This document shows, one piece after another, positions 24,809-34,231 of a stretch of 64,000 nt of DNA. Numbering within the stretch: the first letter of the stretch is position 1; each line of letters opens with the position of its first letter. The DNA is taken from contig CAZEWN010000006.1 in assembly GCA_964516135.1 (NCBI GenBank), positions 58,503 to 122,502 of the forward strand. The letters run 5' to 3'. The DNA is from 34-65-8 sp964516135. GTDB lineage: Bacteria; Pseudomonadota; Alphaproteobacteria; Sphingomonadales; Sphingomonadaceae. Position numbers and translations under genes: made by a program. The notes below the pieces were generated by a model. That model was not told where the DNA came from. It saw only the letters and a list, made by a program, of their open reading frames with translations, and made no database searches.

Positions 24809-26050
24809 TCAGGCAGTTACGACACCGTGCTTCTTGCGCCCGAGGCTGATCCTGAACTGCTGGCCGGAGGTCGGTGCAACCAGATGACCGGGGTCGCCAA
24901 CCACCTCTCCCTCGATCCGCACGGCACCTTCGGCAATCTTGCGCTTCGCTTCGCCGCCCGAGGTGACGAAACCAAGCTCGACCAGCACCGCGCCGATCCG
25001 CATGCCGTCGCTGCCTACCGCGACGCTGGGCAGATCCTCTCCCGCGCCTCCGGCAAACGTCTGCGCCGCGGTCGCCGCTGACGAACGCGCCGCATCCTCT
25101 CCCCGCACCAGCCGCGTGACCTCGTTCGCAAGCACGATCTTGGCAGCGTTGATCTCGGCCCCGTCGAGTGCCTCGAGCCGGGCAATCTCCGCCAGCGGCA
25201 GGTCGGTGAAAAGCTTTAGAAACCGGCCCACATCGCGGTCGTCCACGTTGCGCCAGAATTGCCAGAAATCGTAAGCGGGTAGCTCGGCCTCGTTCAGCCA
25301 CACAGCGCCGCTGGCGGTCTTGCCCATCTTGGCGCCGTCGGCAGTGGTGAGCAGCGGGGTGGTGAGGCCGAAAAGTTCGGCCCCGTCCATCCGGCGGCCC
25401 AGCTCGATTCCGTTGACGATATTGCCCCACTGGTCGCTGCCGCCCATCTGCAGTCGCGCGCCCATTGTGCGGGCAAGGTGGCGATAGTCGTATCCTTGCA
25501 GGATCATGTAATTGAATTCGAGGAACGTCATCGGTTGCTCGCGTTCGAGGCGCAGGCGGACCGAATCGAACGTCAGCATCCGGTTGATGGTGAAATGGGT
25601 GCCGACTTCCTGCAGCAACTCGATGTAGCCGAGCTTGCCCAGCCAGTCGTGGTTGTTGACCATGACCGCATCGGTCGGGCCCCCCATTTCTCCCTCGGGC
25701 GCGAATGTCAGCAGCTTGTCGAACACAGTGAAGATGCCGGCGATGTTGTCCTCGATCGCCTGGTCCGTCAGCATCTTGCGGCTTTCGTCACGTCCGGTCG
25801 GGTCGCCGATGCGCGTGGTGCCGCCGCCCATAACCACGATCGGCTTGTGCCCGGTCTGCTGGAGCCGGCGCAGCATCATGATCTGGACCAGGCTGCCGAT
25901 ATGGAGCGATGGTGCGGTCGCGTCGAAGCCGATATATCCGGGCACGACTTGGCGCGCGGCAAGGGCGTCCAGTCCCTCCGCATCGGTCATCTGGTGGACA
26001 TATCCGCGCGCTTCCAGCACGCGCAGCAGCTCTGATTTATGGGCGCTCAT
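24809..26050 (-). CDS. tyrS: Tyrosine--tRNA ligase
   Basis: A 413-residue class Ic synthetase. The HIGH motif is PSLHIGSLVQIMML, the tyrosine pocket segment is GYDYRHLARTMGARLQMGGSDQWGN, and the KMSKS loop is KMGKTASGAVWL, a common bacterial variant. A C-terminal S4-like RNA-binding domain (GGEAKRKIAEGAVRIEGE) follows. ATG 26050 (MSAHKSELLRVLEARGYVHQ) is chosen because homologues begin here. It is divergent from the DOMON-like gene. Confidence 0.96.
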   Translation of the reverse strand: MSAHKSELLRVLEARGYVHQMTDAEGLDALAARQVVPGYIGFDATAPSLHIGSLVQIMMLRRLQQTGHKPIVVMGGGTTRIGDPTGRDESRKMLTDQAIEDNIAGIFTVFDKLLTFAPEGEMGGPTDAVMVNNHDWLGKLGYIELLQEVGTHFTINRMLTFDSVRLRLEREQPMTFLEFNYMILQGYDYRHLARTMGARLQMGGSDQWGNIVNGIELGRRMDGAELFGLTTPLLTTADGAKMGKTASGAVWLNEAELPAYDFWQFWRNVDDRDVGRFLKLFTDLPLAEIARLEALDGAEINAAKIVLANEVTRLVRGEDAARSSAATAAQTFAGGAGEDLPSVAVGSDGMRIGAVLVELGFVTSGGEAKRKIAEGAVRIEGEVVGDPGHLVAPTSGQQFRISLGRKKHGVVTA

Positions 26051-26082
26051 GACAGGGCGTCCGCTAGCATGAGGATACGGGC

Positions 26083-26625
26083 GTGCAAACGCATGAATTG
26101 ATCGCGCATCCGGCGCATCCGCCGGTGGCGGTTCGGCGCGTGGAAGCAAGGGTTATCGGTCGCAACGCGCAGTGGCTGCGGGTCAGGTGGCGGATCGACG
26201 GGGTCGGCAAGCTGGTCGTTCCCAAGTTTGCGGGTAAGGGCCGGCAGGACGAACTGTGGCGCACGACCTGTTTCGAGTTGTTCCTGCGGCCCAAGGGCAG
26301 CGACGCATACTGCGAGTTCAACTTCAGCCCATCCGAGCGTTGGGCGGCGTACGATTTCGAAACCTACCGCGAGGGGATGGCCGAACGTCCCATGCCGCGC
26401 GAGCCCGACTGCGCGCTCAGGCTCGGCCAGGCGATGGCGATCTTCGACGTCGCGGTTCCAGCCGCGGGCGTGCCTGTGGGCGGATCGGAAATGAACCTGG
26501 CCGCGGTGATCGAGGAGGAAGGCGGACATCTCAGCTATTGGGCCATTGCCCATCCCGAGGGGCGCCCCGATTTCCACGACCCGACTTGCTTCACCGGCAA
26601 GCTTGAGGCACCGCGGGGTCCATGA
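26083..26625 (+). CDS. DOMON-like domain protein
   Basis: A 180-residue protein of the DOMON-like beta-sandwich type seen in sphingomonads next to NamZ. It has no signal peptide or metal-binding motif. Characteristic segments are DELWRTTCFELFLRPKGSDAY and FNFSPSERWAAYDF. It starts at GTG 26083 and overlaps the next gene by ATGA, so the two are translated together. By fold it may bind a sugar or heme, but no ligand can be named. Confidence 0.8.
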   Translation: MQTHELIAHPAHPPVAVRRVEARVIGRNAQWLRVRWRIDGVGKLVVPKFAGKGRQDELWRTTCFELFLRPKGSDAYCEFNFSPSERWAAYDFETYREGMAERPMPREPDCALRLGQAMAIFDVAVPAAGVPVGGSEMNLAAVIEEEGGHLSYWAIAHPEGRPDFHDPTCFTGKLEAPRGP

Positions 26626-27818
26626 AGTTCGGCATTGACCGGCTGCTTGCCGACCCTGACCTGAGAAAACCGCTGGAAGGCAAGCGGGTCGCGCTGGTCG
26701 CGCACCCGGCCTCTGTGACGCGGAACCTGACACACAGCCTGGATGCGCTGATCGCTGCGGGGGTAAACGTCACCAGCGCGTTCGGCCCGCAGCACGGGCT
26801 GAAGGGCGACAAGCAGGACAATATGGTCGAAACGGCGGACGAAACCGATCCGACCTACGGCATTCCCGTGTTCAGCCTTTATGGAGAAGTGCGCCGGCCG
26901 ACTGGGCAGATGATGTCGAGCGCGGATGTGTTCCTGTTCGACCTGCAGGACCTCGGCTGCCGCATCTACACTTTCGTCACCACGCTGCTCTATCTGCTTG
27001 AGGAAGGGGCGAAACACGGCAAGAGCGTGTGGGTACTCGACCGCCCCAATCCCGCCGGGCGCCCGGTCGAGGGGACGCTGTTGGTGCCAGGGCAGGAAAG
27101 CTTCGTCGGCGCCGCGCCCATGCCGATGCGCCACGGCCTGACAATGGGCGAAATGGGCCACTGGTTCATCACCCACTTCGGCCTCGACGTCGATTATCAG
27201 GTCATAGCGATGGATCGCTGGGAGCCTGACGGTTCCGGCCATGGCTGGCCCGGCAGCCGCGTGTGGATCAACCCGAGCCCCAATGCCGCGAACGTCAACA
27301 TGGCGCGCGCGTACGCCGGCACGGTGATGCTGGAAGGCACGACGCTGAGCGAGGGGAGGGGTACCACGCGCCCGCTGGAAGTGCTGTTCGGGGCTCCCGA
27401 CCTCGACGCGAAGGCGGTGCACGAAGAGATGGCTCGCTTGTCGCCAGAGTGGCTGGCGGGATGCGCTATCCGCGAATGCTGGTTCGAGCCGACATTTCAC
27501 AAGCACGCGGGTCAGCTTTGCCATGCGTTGATGATCCACGCGGAAGGGCCGTTCTATGTACCCGATGCGTTTCGGCCTTGGCGCCTTCAGGCCCTCGCGT
27601 TCAAGGCCATACGACGGCTGCAACCCGGCTATCCGATCTGGCGTGACTTCCCCTACGAATACGAGCTTGACCGGCTGGCGATCGACGTGATCAACGGCGG
27701 ACCGGCATTGCGGGAATGGGTCGACGATCCTGCCGCATCGCCGCACGACCTCGACGCCCCCACGGCGAATGACGAGGCGGCATGGATCGCCATGGTGCGC
27801 GAACACCTGCTTTACTGA
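26622..27818 (+). CDS. DUF1343/NamZ-like exo-N-acetylmuramidase
   Basis: A 398-residue protein of the DUF1343 family, some members of which (NamZ) release N-acetylmuramic acid from muropeptide ends. It starts MKFGIDRLLAD and has the conserved FGPQHGLKGDKQDNM, DLQDLGCRIYTFVTT, DRPNPAGR and EGTTLSEGRGTTRPLE segments. No signal peptide is visible, so it would act in the cytoplasm on recycled wall fragments. It is coupled to the DOMON-like gene, and an MFS importer follows, which together suggests a wall-recycling set. Confidence 0.85.
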   Translation: MKFGIDRLLADPDLRKPLEGKRVALVAHPASVTRNLTHSLDALIAAGVNVTSAFGPQHGLKGDKQDNMVETADETDPTYGIPVFSLYGEVRRPTGQMMSSADVFLFDLQDLGCRIYTFVTTLLYLLEEGAKHGKSVWVLDRPNPAGRPVEGTLLVPGQESFVGAAPMPMRHGLTMGEMGHWFITHFGLDVDYQVIAMDRWEPDGSGHGWPGSRVWINPSPNAANVNMARAYAGTVMLEGTTLSEGRGTTRPLEVLFGAPDLDAKAVHEEMARLSPEWLAGCAIRECWFEPTFHKHAGQLCHALMIHAEGPFYVPDAFRPWRLQALAFKAIRRLQPGYPIWRDFPYEYELDRLAIDVINGGPALREWVDDPAASPHDLDAPTANDEAAWIAMVREHLLY

Positions 27819-27906
27819 TCGCCGCTTGACCCGGCCCGCCCGCTTCGCGACGGTGCCTTTGAAAGCGGACGAATCCGCAAAAAAAACACTCGGGAAAGGA
27901 TCGCGG

Positions 27907-29202
27907 ATGGCTTCGGCATCGTCGGGCATGGCCCCGGCTGCGGGCCGGTCAGTCAGGGTCACGCTGTGGATTCTGCTGGTCGTATACATCTTCAACTTCA
28001 TCGATCGGCAGATCGTCAACATCCTGGCCGAACCGATAGCGCGCGATCTCGGTCTGTCAGATACGCAGATCGGACTTATGACCGGGCTTGCGTTTGCGCT
28101 GTTCTATACGGCGCTGGGACTGCCAATCGCGCGATACGCGGACCGGCCTGGCACCAGCAGGCCAAAACTGATCGCCGTCGCATTGGCCACATGGTCGCTG
28201 ATGACCGCGCTGTGCGGGCTAGCACAGAATTTCTGGCAGCTTCTGCTTGCACGTATCGGCGTGGGGGTGGGTGAAGCCGGGTGCACACCACCGGCGCACT
28301 CACTGATCAGCGACATGGTTCCCCCGGAAAGACGGAGCTCCGCGCTGGCGTTCTATGCGCTGGGTATCCCGATCGGGACGTTACTGGGAATGATGATTGG
28401 CGGGTTCCTGGCCGATCTGGTCGGCTGGCGACAAGCGTTCCTGGTGGTCGGGTTGCCAGGCATCGCGCTGGCGGTGGTGGTCGTCTGGCTGATCAAGGAT
28501 CCGCGTCGCAACGCCCCGGTTCCCGATCCCGGCATCGCGCCCGCGCCGGAGATTTCGATGCTCGCCGCAATGGGCGCGGTCATGAAATCACGCGCCTTCG
28601 TGCTGCTGGTGGGGGCCGGATCGGCGGCCGCGTTCCTCGCCTATGGCAAGGTCACCTGGACGACGATTTTCTTCCAGCGCACGCACGAATTGACCCCGGG
28701 CGAGGTCGGGTTCTGGTTCGGGATCGTCAACGGGGCAGCGGGAATCCTCGGCACGGTGCTCGGCGGCTGGCTGGCGGACCGATATGGTGCGACCAACCGC
28801 AGGCACGTGCTGACCGCGCCCGCTATCGGCATGGCCATCGCGGTCCCGATCGCGTTCCTGGCCTATCAGGCGACCGACTGGCGGGTGGCGCTGTTCCTGC
28901 TGTTCGTACCGACAGTTTGCAATTCGCTCTATTACGGTCCGACCTATTCGGCCGCGCAGGGGCTTGTCCCACTGCGTCAGCGCGCAATTGCCTCGGCTAC
29001 CATCCTGTTTTTTCAGAACCTGATCGGGCTAGGCTTGGGCCCCTTGTTCTTTGGGATGCTGTCGGACCTCATTTCGCCAACGTACGGAGAGGATAGCGTG
29101 CGCTATGTTCTCTACGGGGCGGCTTTCCTCGGGCTGGTCCCGGCGTTTTTCTTCTGGCGGTGCAGCCTGCGGCTGAACGAGGAACTGGACAGGAAAGGCT
29201 AA
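27907..29202 (+). CDS. MFS transporter (spinster-like)
   Basis: A 431-residue transporter with about 12 helices. The first helix is SVRVTLWILLVVYIFNFIDR, followed by QIVNILAEPI and the LSDTQIGLMTGLAFALFY segment common to spinster-type carriers, then ARIGVGVGEAGCTPPAHSLI. ATG 27907 follows AAAGGATCGCGG. In this position it could carry muropeptide sugars or another substrate; this is inferred only from neighbours. Its TAA overlaps the TAG of the convergent DUF817 gene. Confidence 0.87.
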   Translation: MASASSGMAPAAGRSVRVTLWILLVVYIFNFIDRQIVNILAEPIARDLGLSDTQIGLMTGLAFALFYTALGLPIARYADRPGTSRPKLIAVALATWSLMTALCGLAQNFWQLLLARIGVGVGEAGCTPPAHSLISDMVPPERRSSALAFYALGIPIGTLLGMMIGGFLADLVGWRQAFLVVGLPGIALAVVVVWLIKDPRRNAPVPDPGIAPAPEISMLAAMGAVMKSRAFVLLVGAGSAAAFLAYGKVTWTTIFFQRTHELTPGEVGFWFGIVNGAAGILGTVLGGWLADRYGATNRRHVLTAPAIGMAIAVPIAFLAYQATDWRVALFLLFVPTVCNSLYYGPTYSAAQGLVPLRQRAIASATILFFQNLIGLGLGPLFFGMLSDLISPTYGEDSVRYVLYGAAFLGLVPAFFFWRCSLRLNEELDRKG

Positions 29203-30032
29203 TCCGGTTCTCGCACCGGCTGGATGGCAGCAACCAGCACGAAGCTGATGATCATAAGCAAGTACCAGCTGCCGAACTTTGCGACGCTGACCATTTCCCA
29301 GCCATCCTCCTGTCCTGGATAGCTCCAGGCATTGGCGAAGGTGGCGATGTCCTCGGCGAACCAGATGAACAGTGCGACGAGCCCGAAGCCGAGCAGCAGC
29401 GGCATCCAGCGGTGCGCGCGCCAGTTACGGAAATGGACCCGCGTGCGCCAGAACAGCAGCGCAGCCGCGGCGAACAGGCCAAGCCGAATGTCGATTGTCC
29501 AGTGATGCGCGAAGAAGTTGACGTAGATCGCCGCCGCCAGCAGCAATGTCGTCCACGGCGTCGGATAATGGCTGAAACGGAAGTCGAAGATCCGCCAGAC
29601 CCGCGCGATGTAACTGCCGACAGCGGAATACATGAAGCCCGAGAACAGCGGCACCGCGCCCACGTGGAGCACGCTCGCCTCGGGATAGACCCATGATCCG
29701 GCGGCGGTCTTGAACAGTTCCATGACCGTGCCGACCACGTGGAATATCAGGATCACCGACGCCTCGCGCCAGGTCTCGAGCCGGAACGCCAGCATACCCG
29801 CCTGGATCGCGATGGCGGCGAGAGTGAGAAAATCGTACCGGTGGAGCGATGCGTCGTCAGGATAGAACAGGTGCGTCGTCAGCAGCAACGCGAGCAGCAA
29901 GGCGCCGAAGAGGCAAGCCCACGCCTGCTTGAGCCCGAACAGCAGAAATTCGTAAAGCCACAGCCGCCAGCCGATGCCAGGGTCGAAGCGCTCCAGCCGC
30001 AGCCGGACGGTTTCGAACCGGGTGTGGCGCAA
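29199..30032 (-). CDS. DUF817 membrane protein
   Basis: A 277-residue membrane protein with about seven hydrophobic helices. It has family-typical segments such as VGTVMELFKTAAGSWVYP, VPLFSGFMYSAVGSYIAR and YVNFFAHHWTID. The start is uncertain: TTG 30032 sits 4 bases after the stop of the VWA gene, and a GTG is at 30008. Function is unknown. Confidence 0.8.
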   Translation of the reverse strand: MRHTRFETVRLRLERFDPGIGWRLWLYEFLLFGLKQAWACLFGALLLALLLTTHLFYPDDASLHRYDFLTLAAIAIQAGMLAFRLETWREASVILIFHVVGTVMELFKTAAGSWVYPEASVLHVGAVPLFSGFMYSAVGSYIARVWRIFDFRFSHYPTPWTTLLLAAAIYVNFFAHHWTIDIRLGLFAAAALLFWRTRVHFRNWRAHRWMPLLLGFGLVALFIWFAEDIATFANAWSYPGQEDGWEMVSVAKFGSWYLLMIISFVLVAAIQPVREPD

Positions 30033-30036
30033 TTCG

Positions 30037-31218
30037 CTAACCCTGCTTCCGGCTCAGCTCCCGCATGGCGTCGTCGAGCCCGTCCAGCGTCAGCGGGTAC
30101 ATGCGGTCGTTGACCAGTTGCTTGATCACCCTGGTCGACTGCGAGTAGCCCCACTGCTTCTCGGGCACCGGGTTGAGCCATACGGTCGCGGGATAGGTAT
30201 TGGTCACGCGCTGGAGCCACACCGCGCCCGCTTCCTCGTTCATGTGTTCGACGCTGCCGCCGGGGTGGGTGATTTCGTAGGGGCTCATTGCCGCGTCGCC
30301 GACGAACACGATCTTGTAGTCGTGGCCGAACTTGTGGAGCACGTCCCAGGTCTTGGTCCGCTCCTGCCAGCGGCGGCGGTTGTCCTTCCACACGCCTTCG
30401 TAAAGGCAGTTGTGGAAGTAGAAGAATTCGAGGTTCTTGAACTCTGCCGTGGCGGCGCTGAAGAGTTCCTCGACCAGCTTGATGAAGGGGTCCATCGATC
30501 CGCCGACATCGAGGAATAGCAGCAGCTTTACCGCGTTGTGCCGTTCAGGCCGCATGTGGATGTCGAGCCAGCCCTGCCGCGCGGTTCCATCGATCGTTGC
30601 ATCAAGATCGAGCTCGTCGGCCGCGCCCTCGCGCGCGAACCGGCGCAGACGCCGCAGCGCCATCTTGATGTTGCGGGTTCCGAGTTCCCTGGTGTTGTCT
30701 AGGTTCTGGAACTCGCGCTTCTCCCACACTTTCAGGGCCCGCTTGTGCTTGCTTTCACCGCCGATCCGCACGCCTTCGGGGTTGTACCCGGAGTTGCCGA
30801 ACGGGCTGGTGCCGCCGGTTCCGATCCACTTGTTACCGCCCTGGTGGCGCGCTTCCTGTTCCGCGAGCCGCTTCCTGAGCGTCTCCATGATCTCGTCCCA
30901 ATCGCCAAGCGACTTGATCGCTTCCATTTCCTCCGGCGTGAGGAATTTCTCCGCGACCGCCTTTAGCCAATCTTCGGGAATGTCGACGGGGCTGGCTCCA
31001 TAATCGGTAAGCTGCCCCTTGAAGACTTTGTTGAAAACCTGGTCGAACCGGTCGAGCAGCCCTTCGTCCTTCACGAAGGTTGCGCGGCTGAGGTAATAGA
31101 ACGCCTCGGGCGTCTGCTCGATCACATCCTTGTCGAGCGCCTCGATCAGCGTGAGATGTTCCTTGAACGTCGCGGGTATGCCGGCGGCTCGCAACTCGTC
31201 GACGAAATTGAAAAACAT
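30037..31218 (-). CDS. VWA (CoxE-like) domain protein, MoxR partner
   Basis: A 393-residue protein of the CoxE/YehP-type von Willebrand A family. It starts MFFNFVDELRAAGIPATFKE, the usual beginning of family members. The VWA core is LLLFLDVGGSMDPF, where the MIDAS motif reads DVGGS instead of DxSxS, with a downstream FVGDAAMSPYEI (threonine position not canonical). Such proteins work with a MoxR ATPase as chaperones or metal-insertion factors. Here moxR lies 3 kb upstream on the same strand, separated by two chemoreceptor genes of opposite direction. Confidence 0.85.
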   Translation of the reverse strand: MFFNFVDELRAAGIPATFKEHLTLIEALDKDVIEQTPEAFYYLSRATFVKDEGLLDRFDQVFNKVFKGQLTDYGASPVDIPEDWLKAVAEKFLTPEEMEAIKSLGDWDEIMETLRKRLAEQEARHQGGNKWIGTGGTSPFGNSGYNPEGVRIGGESKHKRALKVWEKREFQNLDNTRELGTRNIKMALRRLRRFAREGAADELDLDATIDGTARQGWLDIHMRPERHNAVKLLLFLDVGGSMDPFIKLVEELFSAATAEFKNLEFFYFHNCLYEGVWKDNRRRWQERTKTWDVLHKFGHDYKIVFVGDAAMSPYEITHPGGSVEHMNEEAGAVWLQRVTNTYPATVWLNPVPEKQWGYSQSTRVIKQLVNDRMYPLTLDGLDDAMRELSRKQG

Positions 31219-31355
31219 CGCTGCGGAATATCCCAGCATGCGCGGTTTGGCCAGTGGGCGGTGATAGTCCTCATCCGCGCATAACCCGACGTTTACCATC
31301 CGGTGGCAGTATATGCTAACCCTGTTCTGACGGGGCCGGAGGGCGCGGGGGGCGG

Positions 31356-32750
31356 ATGGTGGAAATCGACGATGATCGCGCCGTCGGACTGGCGGCGATA
31401 CCCCGCTCATGTGGTGAGGTCGCACTCGGCTGTTCCGACGTTGCGGGCCTCATCAGCGGAGTGATCGCGCGCTCGTCCCAGTTGCGCGCCGAACACGATG
31501 CCCTAAGCGACACCATCGCGCTGTTGGAGCGAGACCAGTATCAGGTCGCCACCGCCACTCAGGACGCGCGCCTGCTCTCCAGCCGGGCGATTGAGCGGCT
31601 GGGCGAGGGCGCCCAGCAAATAAAGGCCTCGCTTGAACAGATCACTCGCCTCGTCGAACTAGTCGATGCGCTCGCGAGCCACGTGACCGGCTTTGCAACC
31701 GCCATGGCCCAGGTGAAGCAATGTTCCAAGGATATCGAGGACATTGCCGAAACCACCAACATCCTGGCGCTCAACGCCACGATCGAAGCCAATCGCGCGG
31801 GCGAGGCCGGTCAGACTTTCGCAGTGGTGGCGGGCGAGGTGAAAAGCCTGTCCAGCGACACGCGCCGCGCTACCGACGAGATTGCCCGCGTGGTGGAGCG
31901 ACTGGAATTCGAAGCGCGTAACGTTATCGAGCGGATCGAGGCTGGCGCAGCGGCCAGCGACCAGGCAGGCCGATCAATCGCCAGCATTGACGCCAGCATC
32001 GGCGCAGTCAGCGGGCTGGTTGCCGAAGTTGATTGTCAGAACGCCCGGATCGCCGAAGCGACCGCCATGATCACCAGCCATGTGGAGCGAGTCCACAGCG
32101 TGGCGGATGCTTTTGCGGACGCCGCAACTGCGAGCGAGACACGGCTGGGCGAGGCGAACGACCGGGTCGGGGACTTGGAACGGACGGCCTGCGAAATGTT
32201 TGACGCGGTGGTCCACGCCGGTCTCGCGCCGGAGGACAGCGTCATGGTGGAACTGGCCCGTAACCGCGCACGCACGGTTGTGGAACTTGCCGAAAGTGCG
32301 CTCGCGGCTGCCGAGATCGACGAAGACGCGCTGTTCGATCAGGCCTACGTGCCGATTCCCGGCTCCGACCCACCGCGCTTCACCAATCGGGCCATGGAGT
32401 GGGCGCGGCGGCACTGGCAACCGGTCTTCGATGAAACCAAGGCGGCTGACCCCCGCGTGCTTGCCGCCGTTTGCAAGGACGTGAACGGCTACCTGCCCTC
32501 GCACAACAGCGATGTCGCCCGCGATCCTACCGGTGATGTGTCGCACGATACCCAATACTGCCGCCATGGGCGCCTGTTCAACACTCCCCTCAACCTGCGT
32601 GCAGCGGCCAGCGAAGCGCCTTACATGATGTCAGTCTATCGGCGCGAGGGGGTGGGTGCGACCTATGCCGTGGTGTGCAGCGTGTTCGTGCCCGTCTTCA
32701 TTGCCGGGCGTCGTTGGGGCGACTTCCAGGTATCGTACACGCGAAACTGA
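31356..32750 (+). CDS. Soluble methyl-accepting chemotaxis protein, paralogue 1
   Basis: A 464-residue chemoreceptor with no membrane segment. An N-terminal conserved block (RSCGEVALGCSDVAG) precedes a long helical part. The signalling tip at about residues 130-180 carries DIAETTNILALNATIEANRA and GEAGQTFAVVAGEVKSLSSD. After the helical hairpin a C-terminal sensor-like domain (about 330-464) has VCKDVNGYLPSHNSD, DTQYCRHGRL and FVPVFIAGRRWGDFQV, resembling Cache-type sequences seen C-terminal in some MCPs. It forms a tandem pair with the next gene. Confidence 0.88.
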   Translation: MVEIDDDRAVGLAAIPRSCGEVALGCSDVAGLISGVIARSSQLRAEHDALSDTIALLERDQYQVATATQDARLLSSRAIERLGEGAQQIKASLEQITRLVELVDALASHVTGFATAMAQVKQCSKDIEDIAETTNILALNATIEANRAGEAGQTFAVVAGEVKSLSSDTRRATDEIARVVERLEFEARNVIERIEAGAAASDQAGRSIASIDASIGAVSGLVAEVDCQNARIAEATAMITSHVERVHSVADAFADAATASETRLGEANDRVGDLERTACEMFDAVVHAGLAPEDSVMVELARNRARTVVELAESALAAAEIDEDALFDQAYVPIPGSDPPRFTNRAMEWARRHWQPVFDETKAADPRVLAAVCKDVNGYLPSHNSDVARDPTGDVSHDTQYCRHGRLFNTPLNLRAAASEAPYMMSVYRREGVGATYAVVCSVFVPVFIAGRRWGDFQVSYTRN

Positions 32751-32814
32751 CTTTACCGTTAGATAACCATGTGAGGGTTAGAGCCGCGCCACCAGAATAA
32801 GGGGCGCGGGCGGG

Positions 32815-34221
32815 ATGAAGCACGAAACGGTTGGCGGAACGGGCAATGGCGCGATCACGCGCATCCCCGCACGGTGCGGGGAAGTGACGGTCGGCTGCAC
32901 CGACGTTGCCGGAATCGTGCAGGAAGTCATCGTTTCTTCCGAGCGGCTGCGTGCCGAACACGCGGCGTTGCGTGGGACTGTCGAGGCCCTGGGCCTGGAC
33001 CAGCGCAAGGTTTCCAGCGCAAGCGGCGAAGCGCGCCAGCTTTCCGAGCGCGCAATAGAGCGGTTGGGCCAGGGCACCAGCCTGATTCAGTCGTCACTTG
33101 GGCAGATAACCGCCCTGCTCCAACTGGTTGAAACCCTTACCCAGCATGTCACCGGATTCGCCGCAGCGATGGAGCAGGTCCGCTCAAGCGCGCAGGATAT
33201 CGAGCAGATCGCGGAAACCACCAATATCCTTGCACTCAACGCCACGATCGAGGCGATGCGCGCGGGCGAGGCGGGCCGGACATTTGCGGTGGTCGCCAAC
33301 GAGGTGAAGGGCTTGGCGGCGGATACCCGCAAGGCGACCAACGAAATCGCGCGGACAATCGACACCCTTGGCGGCGAAGCCCAGCGCGTGATCGAACGGA
33401 TCGAGACCGGCGCCAAGGCCAGCGGCGAGGCGAAGCTCTCGGTTTCGCGGATCGAGGACACCATCACCGGCGTGTCCGAACTGGTCGAAGAGGTCGACCG
33501 CCAGAATGAAAACATCGCGCGTGCGACCAGCACAATCAGCGATCATGTGGATGCCGTGCAAGGCGTACTGAAAAGCTTTGACGAGGTCGCGCTGGAAAAC
33601 GAACGGAAGCTGGAGAACGCGCACCAACGCATGGCGGCACTGGAGATGACCGCGAGTGAGATGTTTGACGACCTGGTAAAGGCCGGGCTTTCGCCAAACG
33701 ACAGCATTATGGTCGAACGCGCGCAGGCGTTCGCGGCCGAAGTCGCCGATATCGCCGAACGGGCAATTCGGTCGGGTGCGATCGATCTTGGGGCTTTCTT
33801 CGATCAGGATTATCGCCCCGTCGCTGGCAGCAACCCCCCGCGGTTCCGCACTCCGTTATCGGACTGGGCGGACGTCAATTGGCGGCCCGTCCTCGACCGG
33901 GTGGCGCGCGAGGGGGAGGGGTCGCAAATGGCATGCCAGGCGGACATGAATGGATTCCTGCCGACCCACGCCAGCGATCACTCTCGAGAACCCACAGGCG
34001 ACTTGAAACACGACACCAAGTATTGCCGCAATGGACGCATTCTTCTAGGTCCGATTGATCGCAAGGCCAAGCTCAGCACCGACCCGTACATGATGGCGGT
34101 CTATCGGCAGGAAGGCGATGGAAAGCGGTACGTGGTGTTGCGGAATATCTTCGTTCCGCTGTTTATCGGCGGGCGTCGCTGGGGCGACTTCGAGCTTGCC
34201 TACACCAGCGACGAGGACTGA
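32815..34221 (+). CDS. Soluble methyl-accepting chemotaxis protein, paralogue 2
   Basis: A 468-residue paralogue of the preceding gene with identical layout. The N-terminal block is PARCGEVTVGCTDVAGIVQE; the signalling tip has QIAETTNILALNATIEAMRA and GEAGRTFAVVANEVKGLAAD. The C-terminal sensor has DMNGFLPTHASDHS, DTKYCRNGRI and FVPLFIGGRRWGDFEL. Both copies keep two cysteines seven residues apart near the N-terminus and one in YCRxGR. No cheA or cheW is in the window. The 64-bp gap before it contains ATAACCAT, a possible CtrA half-site. Confidence 0.88.
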   Translation: MKHETVGGTGNGAITRIPARCGEVTVGCTDVAGIVQEVIVSSERLRAEHAALRGTVEALGLDQRKVSSASGEARQLSERAIERLGQGTSLIQSSLGQITALLQLVETLTQHVTGFAAAMEQVRSSAQDIEQIAETTNILALNATIEAMRAGEAGRTFAVVANEVKGLAADTRKATNEIARTIDTLGGEAQRVIERIETGAKASGEAKLSVSRIEDTITGVSELVEEVDRQNENIARATSTISDHVDAVQGVLKSFDEVALENERKLENAHQRMAALEMTASEMFDDLVKAGLSPNDSIMVERAQAFAAEVADIAERAIRSGAIDLGAFFDQDYRPVAGSNPPRFRTPLSDWADVNWRPVLDRVAREGEGSQMACQADMNGFLPTHASDHSREPTGDLKHDTKYCRNGRILLGPIDRKAKLSTDPYMMAVYRQEGDGKRYVVLRNIFVPLFIGGRRWGDFELAYTSDED

Positions 34222-34231
34222 TCTGCGGCCA

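Noticed and set aside
26535..28022. Minus-strand 495-codon frame opposite the NamZ-like gene
   Set aside because: It is a high-GC shadow frame; the plus-strand genes carry all the recognisable motifs and the start/stop overlaps.
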